DNA of 64,000 bases, from the NCBI GenBank assembly GCA_001314545.1, contig LIHN01000004.1:124001-188000 (forward strand). The letters are read 5' to 3'. Source of the DNA: Bacteroidetes bacterium HLUCCA01 (lineage in GTDB: Bacteria > Bacteroidota > Rhodothermia > Balneolales > HLUCCA01). Position numbers and translations under genes: made by a program. The notes beneath the pieces were generated by a model. That model was not told the DNA's origin. It worked only from the letters and a program-made list of their open reading frames with translations, and did not search any database. Of the stretch, positions 9,982 through 17,876 are shown one piece after another. Each line of letters starts with the position of its first letter. The first letter of the stretch is position 1.

Positions 9982-10737
9982 ATGTATCGCGTTCAGCTAC
10001 AGAACTTTGAAGGTCCGCTCGACTTACTGCTCTTCTTTATCCGAAGGGATGAGCTGGATATTTATGACATCCCCATATCGTACATAACCGACCAGTTTTT
10101 TGAGTATATGCACTTCATGGAAGAGCTGGATCTCGGTATTGCCAGTGAGTTTATTTTTATGGCCAGCACCCTGATGTCTATCAAAGCCAAAATGATGTTG
10201 CCCAGGGAAATAAACGATGAAGACGAGTTCGATGAAAATGATCCCCGGTATGAACTGGTTCAAAGTCTGCTGGAGTATAAACGGTACAAGGAAATGGGAG
10301 CCGAACTTACAGAAATGGAACAGGCTGCACGTACAGCCTATCGTCGCAGACACTTCCAGCCTGATATAGTAGAAGAACCGGATGACGAGGAGCCCCTGCG
10401 GGATGTAACGCTGTACGATCTTATTGCAGCATACAAAACCATCCTGAATAAGGTGGCGCGGGACGAGATTGTGCACCGTGTTGAGCTGGTTAAAACCAGC
10501 ATCGAGGAACAGAGCGGCTATATCGTTGAACAGCTGCGTTCACATGGAAAACAATCGTTCTGGGAGCTCTGCCAGCACGCCCCAACCCGTATGGTTGTCA
10601 TCGTCACGTTTCTGGCTATTCTTGAAATGGTTCGTGAACAGCGACTTGTGCTCCTGATTGATGAAGACGTTACCCGATTTGCCGTCGACCTCCCGGATGC
10701 CCGTACTTTTATTGCTTCGACTTCCCAAAACACCTGA
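9982..10737 (+). CDS. scpA: Segregation and condensation protein A
   Basis: ScpA is the kleisin that bridges SMC heads in the bacterial condensin and helps origin segregation. The 251 residues start with the hallmark YRVQLQNFEGPLDLLLFFI, followed by the helical N-domain (DIPISYITDQFFEYM and LMSIKAKMMLP). An acidic linker and a C-terminal winged helix (about 165-235, VVIVTFLAILEMVREQRL) complete it. The usual partner scpB is not adjacent; the next gene is a secreted peptidase 39 bp downstream. The gap of about 350 bp upstream and the divergent sigma gene suggest its own promoter. Confidence 0.93.
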   Translation: MYRVQLQNFEGPLDLLLFFIRRDELDIYDIPISYITDQFFEYMHFMEELDLGIASEFIFMASTLMSIKAKMMLPREINDEDEFDENDPRYELVQSLLEYKRYKEMGAELTEMEQAARTAYRRRHFQPDIVEEPDDEEPLRDVTLYDLIAAYKTILNKVARDEIVHRVELVKTSIEEQSGYIVEQLRSHGKQSFWELCQHAPTRMVVIVTFLAILEMVREQRLVLLIDEDVTRFAVDLPDARTFIASTSQNT

Positions 10738-10776
10738 TATTTCTGATAATCTCCATACTTCGTAACTGAACTGACC

Positions 10777-12471
10777 ATGTATTTACTCAAAAACTACCTT
10801 ACTGTAGCTATTATTTTAATCGCGGGGGCGTCTTGCAGCTCCACCAACGAGGCGGGTTCGGCCCGGGAGCAACCTTCCGATCCGCACAGCTTTGCCTCCC
10901 TTATCTCCGAGGACTTTCTGCGCGAGCAACTTTACACCTTCGCTGGTGACGCGTTCGAAGGAAGAGGTACCGGACAGGCCGGCATCGAAATCTCCGCAGA
11001 TTATGTGGCTGACTTTTATCGCGAGCATGGTGTTTTGCCCCTGGGGGATGAGGGCTCGTATTTTCAGCATTTTAATCTCGCTTCTTTTGTGACCAACTCC
11101 GTGACGGCAGAACTTACATCCACCGCTCAGGATGAACCCGTTACGGTGTATAGCGAATCCTTTTCTGCCGCATCAACCGCAACCGATTTTTACCGGCTGA
11201 GCGGAGGCGGACAAGATTTTGAGGGGAACGTGGTTTTTGCCGGTTTTGGCATCACCGATGAGTCCCGTTCGGTTGATCACCTTGGGGAAATGGATCTCAC
11301 AGACAAATGGGTAATGGTGTACTCGGATATTCCTTTTGTTGTAGACGGCGATACGCTAGTTAATCCCGATGCCGGAGGATGGCAGCGTGTCAGAGAGATT
11401 CTTTTCAACCGGGCTGCAGGTGGTTTGATTTTAATACGCAACCTGGATGAAGATTCGCACACACAGGATGTTGAAGATTTCGCCCGACTCATGGGTATTC
11501 CATCGGGGTTTTCCCTGCCGGGCAATCCACCCCGCGGACGTTTCTCTGTTCCCATAATGAGTATAAGTCCGCAGCGTGCAGCTTCCATGATTGGTGCAGA
11601 AAGCGGCCTGGAAGCACATTATGCATCACTGACGTCTTCCATCAACACTTTTGAGCCCGTTGTTCTGGATTATCGCCTGGCTGTCACTTCTGAAACAGTA
11701 CAGCAGGATACACCCGTCAAAAATATTGTGGGGCTTATCGAAGGAAGTCATCCTGAGCTGAAAAATGAGTACATCGTGATCAGTGCACATTATGACCACC
11801 TTGGTTTATCTACCCCGGATGCTGCCGGTGATTTTATTTATAACGGTGCCGATGACAACGGCAGCGGAAGTGTCAATTTGCTTGCCCAGGCCAGGGCGCT
11901 TATGGCAGCCAGGGAAGCCGGTGCAGGGCCTGATCGCAGTATTATTCTGCTTCATGTCACAGCAGAGGAAGTGGGACTGCTTGGATCCCGGTATTATTCC
12001 GATAATCCAACCGTGCCAATAGGGCAGATCATCGCCAACATCAATACCGACATGATTGGTCGCGTAGATGATACCATGGCTGCTGAGGGGGTTGAAGATT
12101 ATGTCTACATTATTGGCGCTGAAATAATCAGCTCCGACCTGAATGACAGGCTTATGGAGGCAAGTGAAATCCGTGGCAATGCACTGGATCTGAATATGCG
12201 GTTCAATGATCTGGATGACCGAAATCAGTTTTATCGTCGCAGCGACCACTGGAATTTCGGTCGGCTGGGTATTCCTTTCATCTTTTTCTTCTCGGGTGTG
12301 CATGCAGACTATCACCAACCTGGTGACAGTCCCGACAAAATCACCTACGGACCCTATACCAAGCGGGTGCAATTGATCTATTCAACGGTGATTCAACTGG
12401 CCAACCATCCCGAAGTGCCCGTAGTTGACAGTCAGGAGTTCATTCGCCGAACTGAGGTAAGCCCGCGTTGA
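10777..12471 (+). CDS. M28-family zinc aminopeptidase, lipoprotein
   Basis: This is a lipid-anchored metallopeptidase for periplasmic or surface peptide breakdown. The signal peptide (residues 1-19) ends in AGAS before C20, a plausible though not ideal lipobox. A protease-associated-like insert fills about residues 120-250. The M28 catalytic domain follows from about 310 with all metal and catalytic residues visible: SAHYDH, GADDNGSGS, HVTAEEVGLLGS, NTDMIGR and the C-terminal HADYHQPGD. At 564 residues it is typical of secreted M28 peptidases of this group. It starts 39 bp after scpA and may be cotranscribed with it and prfC, though no functional tie is apparent. The substrate is unknown. Confidence 0.92.
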   Translation: MYLLKNYLTVAIILIAGASCSSTNEAGSAREQPSDPHSFASLISEDFLREQLYTFAGDAFEGRGTGQAGIEISADYVADFYREHGVLPLGDEGSYFQHFNLASFVTNSVTAELTSTAQDEPVTVYSESFSAASTATDFYRLSGGGQDFEGNVVFAGFGITDESRSVDHLGEMDLTDKWVMVYSDIPFVVDGDTLVNPDAGGWQRVREILFNRAAGGLILIRNLDEDSHTQDVEDFARLMGIPSGFSLPGNPPRGRFSVPIMSISPQRAASMIGAESGLEAHYASLTSSINTFEPVVLDYRLAVTSETVQQDTPVKNIVGLIEGSHPELKNEYIVISAHYDHLGLSTPDAAGDFIYNGADDNGSGSVNLLAQARALMAAREAGAGPDRSIILLHVTAEEVGLLGSRYYSDNPTVPIGQIIANINTDMIGRVDDTMAAEGVEDYVYIIGAEIISSDLNDRLMEASEIRGNALDLNMRFNDLDDRNQFYRRSDHWNFGRLGIPFIFFFSGVHADYHQPGDSPDKITYGPYTKRVQLIYSTVIQLANHPEVPVVDSQEFIRRTEVSPR

Positions 12472-12524
12472 TTGGGTGATTTTATCCGTATCTTCGGTCT
12501 CGAAATTTTTCAAGATTATACTCC

Positions 12525-14138
12525 ATGACTGACGATACAACGTTGATTAAAAATCTGGACCAGGAAGTTAAAAGCCGACGAACGTTTGCAATCATTTCGC
12601 ATCCGGATGCCGGTAAAACCACGCTTACAGAGAAGTTGCTGCTGTATGGCGGAGCCATTCACGAGGCTGGGTCCATTAAACAGCGTAAGGCTGCCCGGCA
12701 CGCGGCATCAGACTGGATGGCCATCGAGCAGGAGCGGGGTATTTCGGTTACCTCCTCGGTACTTCGCTTCGAAAAAGATGGTATCAAGTACAATCTGCTT
12801 GACACTCCGGGTCACAAGGATTTCTCAGAAGACACCCTTCGGACGTTGGTTGCCGCCGATTGTGCCCTCATGGTCATAGATGTTGCCAAGGGCGTGGAGG
12901 AGCAGACCGAAAAACTGTATCAGGTCTGTAAACTTCGGAATATCCCTATCATTACATTTGTGAATAAGTGCGACCGTCCTGGTATGGAACCGCTGGAAGT
13001 TCTCAGTAACATCGAGCAGAAGCTGGGCCTGCCTCCAATCCCGGCGACCTGGCCGGTTGGCTACGGTCAGGATTTCCAGGGAGTGCACGATCTGATCGGC
13101 AAGGAACTTCACCTGTATGTAAAGTCAAAGCATGGAGCCCGAAAGGCTGACGCCGAAATTTTCCCTCTGGAAGCAGGGCTGGATGAAAGTACACTAACGG
13201 AGACCTCCAGGTCGGAAGTTCGCGAAATACTTGAACTCATTGGCGATGAAATCCACGAGATGGATCCGGACGACTTCGCCAACGGTCGTTGTACTCCGGT
13301 TTTCTTCGGGTCGGCACTGAATAACTTCGGGCTGGATTTGTTCCTGAAATATTTCGCCGATATGGCTCCCTCGCCCAAACCATATACAGCCGAGGACGAA
13401 CAGGTCCGTTCAATTGAAGCTCCCTTTTCAGGGTTTATTTTCAAAATGCAGGCGAACATGAATCCGGATCATCGCGATTGTACCGCCTTTGTTCGGGTGG
13501 CATCCGGGGTTTTTCGGCGGGGTATTGAAGTTACGTTGAGTAATACCGGCAAAAAGGTTCGAATGACTACACCGCACTCCCTGATGGGGGATGAACGAAA
13601 TCTGCTGGAAACCGCATATCCCGGTGATATTGTAGCGCTTTTTAACCCGGGCAACTTTCGTATTGGCAGCACCCTATACACTGACAAACCGGTAAATTTC
13701 AACGTAATTCCGCTTTTTTCTCCGGAACATTTCATGAAGGCTACATCCAAAGACCCCTTTAAACGAAAGCAGTTACGAGAAGGACTCAAACAGCTTTCTG
13801 AAGAGGGTGTGGTGCACGTTTTTGAAGTTCCGAACGGAGTTGGAAACGAGCTTCTGCTTGGTACTGTAGGGGTATTACAGTTCGATGTAGTCAAACACCG
13901 GATGGTTGCCGAGTACAAGGTTGAAATAACGATGAGCCCGGCACCGTTTTTCGCAGCACGATGGTTGCCCGATGATGAAAATGTGATTAAAAAACTGGGT
14001 ACCAGCTTTTCTACACACGTTACCCATGATATGGATGAAAACCCGATTGTACTGTTCGACTCTGCCTACGCACTTAGCCAGGCTGTTGAAGCGGTTGGTG
14101 AGGAAAATCTGTTTAAGTACAAAGGCGGAGAGCAGTAG
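12525..14138 (+). CDS. prfC: Peptide chain release factor 3
   Basis: RF3 is a translational GTPase that removes RF1/RF2 from the ribosome after termination. The 537 residues begin with RRTFAIISHPDAGKTTLTEK (G1 P-loop), followed by QERGISVTSS (switch I), DTPGHKDF (G3) and FVNKCDRP (G4, NKCD). The RF3-specific C-terminal domains follow (SPEHFMKATSKDPFKRKQL). Length is normal. The ATG at 12525 leaves 53 bp after the peptidase gene. After the stop there is a 10 bp inverted repeat but no clear T-tract terminator. Confidence 0.96.
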   Translation: MTDDTTLIKNLDQEVKSRRTFAIISHPDAGKTTLTEKLLLYGGAIHEAGSIKQRKAARHAASDWMAIEQERGISVTSSVLRFEKDGIKYNLLDTPGHKDFSEDTLRTLVAADCALMVIDVAKGVEEQTEKLYQVCKLRNIPIITFVNKCDRPGMEPLEVLSNIEQKLGLPPIPATWPVGYGQDFQGVHDLIGKELHLYVKSKHGARKADAEIFPLEAGLDESTLTETSRSEVREILELIGDEIHEMDPDDFANGRCTPVFFGSALNNFGLDLFLKYFADMAPSPKPYTAEDEQVRSIEAPFSGFIFKMQANMNPDHRDCTAFVRVASGVFRRGIEVTLSNTGKKVRMTTPHSLMGDERNLLETAYPGDIVALFNPGNFRIGSTLYTDKPVNFNVIPLFSPEHFMKATSKDPFKRKQLREGLKQLSEEGVVHVFEVPNGVGNELLLGTVGVLQFDVVKHRMVAEYKVEITMSPAPFFAARWLPDDENVIKKLGTSFSTHVTHDMDENPIVLFDSAYALSQAVEAVGEENLFKYKGGEQ

Positions 14139-14191
14139 CCGTTTACAGATTTATCTGTGATTACAACATAAGTGCTGTAATTCCACGCACC

Positions 14192-14231
14192 ATTCAGGCA
14201 GGAATGGCTTTGTTAGTCAGGCTGCCTGAAT
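14192..14231. repeat. 10 bp inverted repeat downstream of prfC
   Basis: ATTCAGGCAG (14192-14201) and CTGCCTGAAT (14222-14231) form a perfect stem with a 20-base loop. An outer CCAC/GTGG pair could extend it. No T-tract follows, so it is either a mRNA-stabilising or rho-dependent end structure, or an operator. Confidence 0.6.
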
Positions 14232-14328
14232 AAAGTGGCAGGAAAACCAACCTTCTGCCTGTCGACCTTTCCTGTTCTGATGAACTTTCCCTCCTCATCA
14301 CGACCAGTACACACGACTTTTAACAGGG

Positions 14329-14721
14329 TCAGCCTGTACATGGAGATTTATCGGGATCATGGTTTTTGTCTTTCTTTGAAGGTACTTCGGGATCCGTTAT
14401 AATTTCCAACCTCAAATCCGTTGGAGTTCGGTTACTGTGGTAACGCACATAATCGTACAGAGCTTTTTCATCTCTGAATCCTAAATCACAGGCAATTTCA
14501 TAGTTTTTAGCCTGTGGATTTTCTTTCATGAGCCTTGCTATATGCTTAAAGCGCTCTTGTTTGAGTGCATGTTTGGCTGTCTGCCCATGTATCCTCCGGT
14601 ATCTTCGGGAAAAGTCTGTTCTTTCCCAGCCCATTAAGTCGGCCCAGTCTCGGACCGTTCGAATACTGCTAATATAGGATGACATGACTAAGTTAGCATG
14701 TTCAATTCTTTGTTTACTCAT
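14329..14721 (-). CDS. Stand-alone AraC-type DNA-binding regulator
   Basis: The product is 130 residues from the ATG at 14721 (a GTG four codons upstream is possible). It consists almost only of an AraC-family DNA-binding domain with two helix-turn-helix units. The first is about residues 24-60 (TVRDWADLMGWERTDFSRRY). The second is about 78-105 (YEIACDLGFRDEKALYDYV), followed by the conserved RTPTDLR. There is no sensor domain, and a charged 25-residue tail ends the protein. It is divergent from the peptide-ABC operon that starts 427 bp away, which makes it a candidate regulator of that operon; this is inference from position only. Confidence 0.85.
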   Translation of the reverse strand: MSKQRIEHANLVMSSYISSIRTVRDWADLMGWERTDFSRRYRRIHGQTAKHALKQERFKHIARLMKENPQAKNYEIACDLGFRDEKALYDYVRYHSNRTPTDLRLEIITDPEVPSKKDKNHDPDKSPCTG

Positions 14722-15147
14722 ATGAATAATCACCAGTTAATTTTGGTAACCCTGAGGTTAGCTGTTAAAAGTTGACTATTGAACCAGGAATGCCGAACAA
14801 CCCTGACAGGACGTAATCAGCGATCTCCGGTAGTTGCATTTGACGGACAAAAGTTTTTTGTCACTTCTATATAGAGTCAGAAAAGCACGTTTTATTACAC
14901 TAAAAAAATCATTTTTTTGAAAAAACTTTATAAGTGATTGTTTTTTAGTTTTTTTCTTCGGGTGTCATATTGAAAAAAAATTTATCAAAAGTGGCCTTTT
15001 TATTTTTTCCCACAAATCTAACACACAAATTACGTAACGAAGCTTGTTGACTTGAGCTGCTATTATTTTTTATTGTTTGTTCGTCTGCAAAGACAGTGAT
15101 ACCGGCATTCAAACAATAACTAATATAAACTTTCATTGAGGTTCATT
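14722..15147. other. AT-rich divergent intergenic region
   Basis: This 426 bp stretch lies between the AraC-type gene and the peptide gene and holds no convincing gene. It is markedly richer in A and T than its surroundings, with long A and T runs at about 14900-15015 and 15061-15075. It should contain the promoters of both flanking transcripts and possible operator sites. Confidence 0.7.
15047..15079 (+). promoter_or_regulatory. Possible promoter of the peptide operon
   Basis: TTGACT at 15047-15052 is followed about 21 bases after its TTG by TATTGTTTG (15071-15079), one base longer than the TAnnTTTG form seen elsewhere in the window. It would give a leader of about 60 bases before the peptide start. 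Confidence 0.4.
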
Positions 15148-15390
15148 ATGAAATACATCAAGTCAACCCTTATTGCCGGTGCTTTGCTGGCCACGTTCTC
15201 ATTCACCGCTCAGGCTGAAGAGGCCCAGCAGCTTGGTCCATTAGAGTCCTACATCGTTTGTGCCGAAGGCTGTGTTAGCCGGACCCTGCCATGGTCATGG
15301 AGAAGAACAGCATGTGCCACAGACTGCTATCTGGAGTTTATTGGTGAGGTAGGTGCTACCGTTATCCAGATCTTCAACTCTAACAAGTAG
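15148..15390 (+). CDS. Small secreted peptide with CX3C-X13-CX3C cysteine pattern
   Basis: I do not recognise the family. The product is 80 residues from the ATG at 15148, which sits behind TGAGG at 15137-15141, a better ribosome site than most genes here have. A clear signal peptide (KYIKS, a hydrophobic core, then TAQA) should be cut before EEAQQL, leaving about 57 residues. The mature part has four cysteines, at mature positions 15, 19, 33 and 37: CAEGC and CATDC, separated by 13 residues that include LPWSWRR. This CX3C-Xn-CX3C spacing is that of disulfide-linked helical hairpins. A hydrophobic C-terminal segment (GATVIQIF) and a polar end follow. A terminator-like hairpin right after the stop would make its transcript more abundant than the genes behind it. 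It may be a secreted effector, signal or bacteriocin-like peptide. Confidence 0.82.
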   Translation: MKYIKSTLIAGALLATFSFTAQAEEAQQLGPLESYIVCAEGCVSRTLPWSWRRTACATDCYLEFIGEVGATVIQIFNSNK

Positions 15391-15399
15391 GAATGTATT

Positions 15400-15430
15400 C
15401 CGGGTCTGTCGGGGTACCCGGTATTTTTTT
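15400..15430 (+). terminator. Hairpin attenuator between the peptide and the propeller gene
   Basis: CCGGGT (15400-15405) pairs with ACCCGG (15416-15421) around a 10-base loop, followed within two bases by seven T (15424-15430). It lies 9 bp after the peptide stop and 13 bp before the next start. It probably terminates most transcripts while letting some read into the lipoprotein and ABC genes. Confidence 0.75.
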
Positions 15431-15443
15431 ATCTGATAAACCT

Positions 15444-16364
15444 ATGAAAAATTTGGTCTTAGTCATTGGTTTTATGTGGCTTGTCGCCTGTAATAACCAA
15501 ATAGAAACTGATTATGCTGTTGTAGAGCAGTCGGGTCAAACAACGAATCAGTATGACAACCTGCTCAACGATTACAGGCTGATTACTGAAATTGGCAGTT
15601 ATTTTTATGCCACCGATCTAACCTCTACCCGGCTCGTGAAAATGGATAACGAATATAATGTTGTTCTAGCCGAAGGCAGAGAAGGTCATGGTCCGGGAGA
15701 GTTCATGCGTATTGCGGGTCTGTTTGAAGTTGGCGATGAGTTATATGTCTTTGATGACAGAACGAGACGCGTAAGTGTTATGGACTTGAACCTTCAGTTG
15801 AAAAGAGTTTTCACCCTGGATGAACAGATTATTGACCTTGAATTTGTTGGAAACCGCGCCTTTGCCGTGCTATTTCAAATGGATAAATGGTCACTGATAG
15901 AATACGATGTAGCTTCATTTAAAAACCCTTCTTACCTGCATGTTGAAAATACCACGCATGCCGACCATGGAATTGGTTATTTGTACGCAAGAGAAGACCA
16001 CCTGATTACGAACCATATTTTCACAAACAAAAGTACACTTCTGGATATCCGTACAGGAGAAGTTAAAAAACTCGCTTTCAGTCACTTGCCGGAGCAAACG
16101 ACCTATTCAAATGCCGGTGGAAGGCGAGTACCCCTGAAACCCGTGTATTTCACGGCTATGCCTTACGGAGAGTCCATCATACAGCTGGCCGAAATCAATG
16201 ATAAAATGATGGTCTTCATCACAGACTTCAGCGGTAATGTACGGTATGCGGTTCATCTGACTGACAGCCTTACTGCGGCATCCTTATCGGAAAGAGGGGT
16301 ATATGGATTGAGTGACTCAGCAACGTATTTCTATCCACTAGATACACTTTTAAAAGATGATTGA
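15444..16364 (+). CDS. Six-bladed beta-propeller lipoprotein
   Basis: The product is 306 residues from the ATG at 15444. The signal peptide ends in the lipobox LVAC (lipidated C16). The hallmark GREGHGPGEF (about residues 78-87) is typical of the six-bladed propeller lipoproteins (BF3164/NHL-like) common in Bacteroidota. Repeated strand patterns follow, such as ELYVFDDRTRRVSVMD and HLITNHIFTNKSTLLDI, as expected for blades. No catalytic motif is seen; such proteins are thought to bind ligands or partners at the outer membrane or periplasm. It lies directly behind the secreted peptide and overlaps the ABC ATPase start by 8 bases, so translation is coupled. Its binding partner could be the peptide; this is inference. 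Confidence 0.8.
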   Translation: MKNLVLVIGFMWLVACNNQIETDYAVVEQSGQTTNQYDNLLNDYRLITEIGSYFYATDLTSTRLVKMDNEYNVVLAEGREGHGPGEFMRIAGLFEVGDELYVFDDRTRRVSVMDLNLQLKRVFTLDEQIIDLEFVGNRAFAVLFQMDKWSLIEYDVASFKNPSYLHVENTTHADHGIGYLYAREDHLITNHIFTNKSTLLDIRTGEVKKLAFSHLPEQTTYSNAGGRRVPLKPVYFTAMPYGESIIQLAEINDKMMVFITDFSGNVRYAVHLTDSLTAASLSERGVYGLSDSATYFYPLDTLLKDD

Positions 16365-17091
16365 ATTGCAGAATGTAACCAAAACGTACGGCAAAAGTCG
16401 GGACGGAATACCTGAACCAATCTCACTTTCTATTCAAAAAGGTGAATCTGTATGCCTGATTGGTCCGAATGGGTCGGGTAAAAGTACCTTAATTAAACTT
16501 GCAGCCCGACTCGCACTGCCCGAAAGCGGCTCTGTACGGTACTTACACAATAATATCCGTATCGGCTATATGCCCGAAATAATGAACCTGCCCCGTGGCA
16601 TAACCGGTAGTAGCCTTATGAAATTGATTACCCCGGTATCAACTAAGAATGCGGTACCTAATGAATTAATCGATTTGTTGGATATGGGTCCGGTAATGGA
16701 CAAACCGGTTTACAGGCAGTCTAAAGGAATGAAAAAGAAAACCGCTCTTTTGGCGGCTCTTTCCATGAACCCGACTTTGTTGATACTGGATGAGCCCTTT
16801 GAGGGTCTGGATACACTGGATCGGGAAAAGCTCATTGGTTTCCTGGCAACCAGAATAGATAAAGGACTCACAATCCTGATATCAACGCACATTTTATATG
16901 AGGTTAATCGTATCTGCTCACATGCTGTGTTTATGAGGAAAGGATATCCGGTGCTGAAAATAAACAAGTCCGACGCAGTACTATCTTCTCAACTTGAACC
17001 GGATATAGAATCAACCATCAGACAACAGATCCAGAATGAAATCAACTCACCATCATTGCTGTCAGATATCTATAAAACCATTTACGCATGA
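16357..17091 (+). CDS. ABC transporter ATP-binding protein
   Basis: This is the 244-residue nucleotide-binding subunit of an ABC-2-type exporter. Walker A is GPNGSGKST (K42). The signature region is QSKGMKKK, the degenerate form common in ABC-2 exporters. Walker B is LLILDEPFEGLD, and the H-loop histidine is in LISTHILYEV. It overlaps the propeller gene by 8 bases and the permease gene by 4 (ATGA), so the three are one translational unit. With the permease it would form a dimeric pump in the inner membrane. Cargo is unknown. The preceding peptide has a Sec-type signal, so the pump may export a processed product or serve immunity rather than primary secretion. Confidence 0.93.
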   Translation: MIELQNVTKTYGKSRDGIPEPISLSIQKGESVCLIGPNGSGKSTLIKLAARLALPESGSVRYLHNNIRIGYMPEIMNLPRGITGSSLMKLITPVSTKNAVPNELIDLLDMGPVMDKPVYRQSKGMKKKTALLAALSMNPTLLILDEPFEGLDTLDREKLIGFLATRIDKGLTILISTHILYEVNRICSHAVFMRKGYPVLKINKSDAVLSSQLEPDIESTIRQQIQNEINSPSLLSDIYKTIYA

Positions 17092-17861
17092 ATATCAGTA
17101 TCAATCTTTTCCGAATTAACCTGGCTGTACTTCGTAGTGCAAGAAGCGTATGGTTACTGGCAATAACGGGTATGCTGGTTATGTACGCTGTTTTCGCCGC
17201 TGAAATTTCAGGCGATGGTCCAACCGCAATTTTTGTACTTGGTACGGTCGCACTCCCTGTTTCCAGTATTGAGTCAACCATTAACCTGCCAGAGATTTTT
17301 ACAGGACTTCTGCTGATAATCACCGTCCTTTATCAGAGAAGCTATCTGCTGGAAGGGCAACTGGCCGGGATTTGGCTGGCAAACCATCAAAACCGAATAC
17401 CATACCTGCTGGCATTTTTTATAACAATGCTTCTCGCAATAATACTCGTAACCAGTGGATATTTATTTCTTTACCTGAAAGCGGGTTATTCCACAGCTGC
17501 AGCATTATACGCCTTCGCCGGTAAGCTTCTGATGTTTTTCAGTTTTGTGATTTTCCTCACATTGATTGTAAATATCAGGGGAACAGGTACGTTTGCTCTG
17601 ATTTATTTCCTGATTCTTGTGTTTGTCACCCCGGTTGCACTGCAAAGTTTGAAATCGGTGTTCACAAGCAGTTCATGGGTGCAAGATATTGCAGAATTTA
17701 TATCCTATGTACTTACACCCCAGTGGAAGCTGGAGGAATTCTCTCGACAAATCATAGCAACCCGATATATTCAATCCGATACCTTCTTATGGTCGTTATC
17801 ATCTTTGATTTTCTGGATTCTTATCAACATCTGGATATTCAACAAAAAGGATATAACATAA
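17088..17861 (+). CDS. ABC-2-type transporter permease
   Basis: The product is 257 residues with about six hydrophobic segments (near 20-40, 66-82, 105-130, 150-165, 175-192 and 232-250). This is the usual layout of an ABC-2-type permease subunit. I see no further conserved motif, and similarity to known subfamilies cannot be judged by eye. It starts inside the ATPase stop codon and ends 15 bp before the thioredoxin-fold lipoprotein. It is the expected membrane partner of that ATPase. Confidence 0.8.
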   Translation: MNISINLFRINLAVLRSARSVWLLAITGMLVMYAVFAAEISGDGPTAIFVLGTVALPVSSIESTINLPEIFTGLLLIITVLYQRSYLLEGQLAGIWLANHQNRIPYLLAFFITMLLAIILVTSGYLFLYLKAGYSTAAALYAFAGKLLMFFSFVIFLTLIVNIRGTGTFALIYFLILVFVTPVALQSLKSVFTSSSWVQDIAEFISYVLTPQWKLEEFSRQIIATRYIQSDTFLWSLSSLIFWILINIWIFNKKDIT

Positions 17862-17876
17862 ACCGTCTTGCTGCAT

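Noticed and set aside
14139-14328. Insertion-sequence end at the inverted repeat after prfC
   Set aside because: No transposase and no flanking target duplication were seen; the repeat is a single hairpin.
14945-15136. 63-codon minus-strand frame upstream of the peptide gene
   Set aside because: It is Asn/Ser/Lys-rich low-complexity sequence in AT-rich DNA, overlaps the expected promoter and leader of the peptide operon, and shows no domain or ribosome site.
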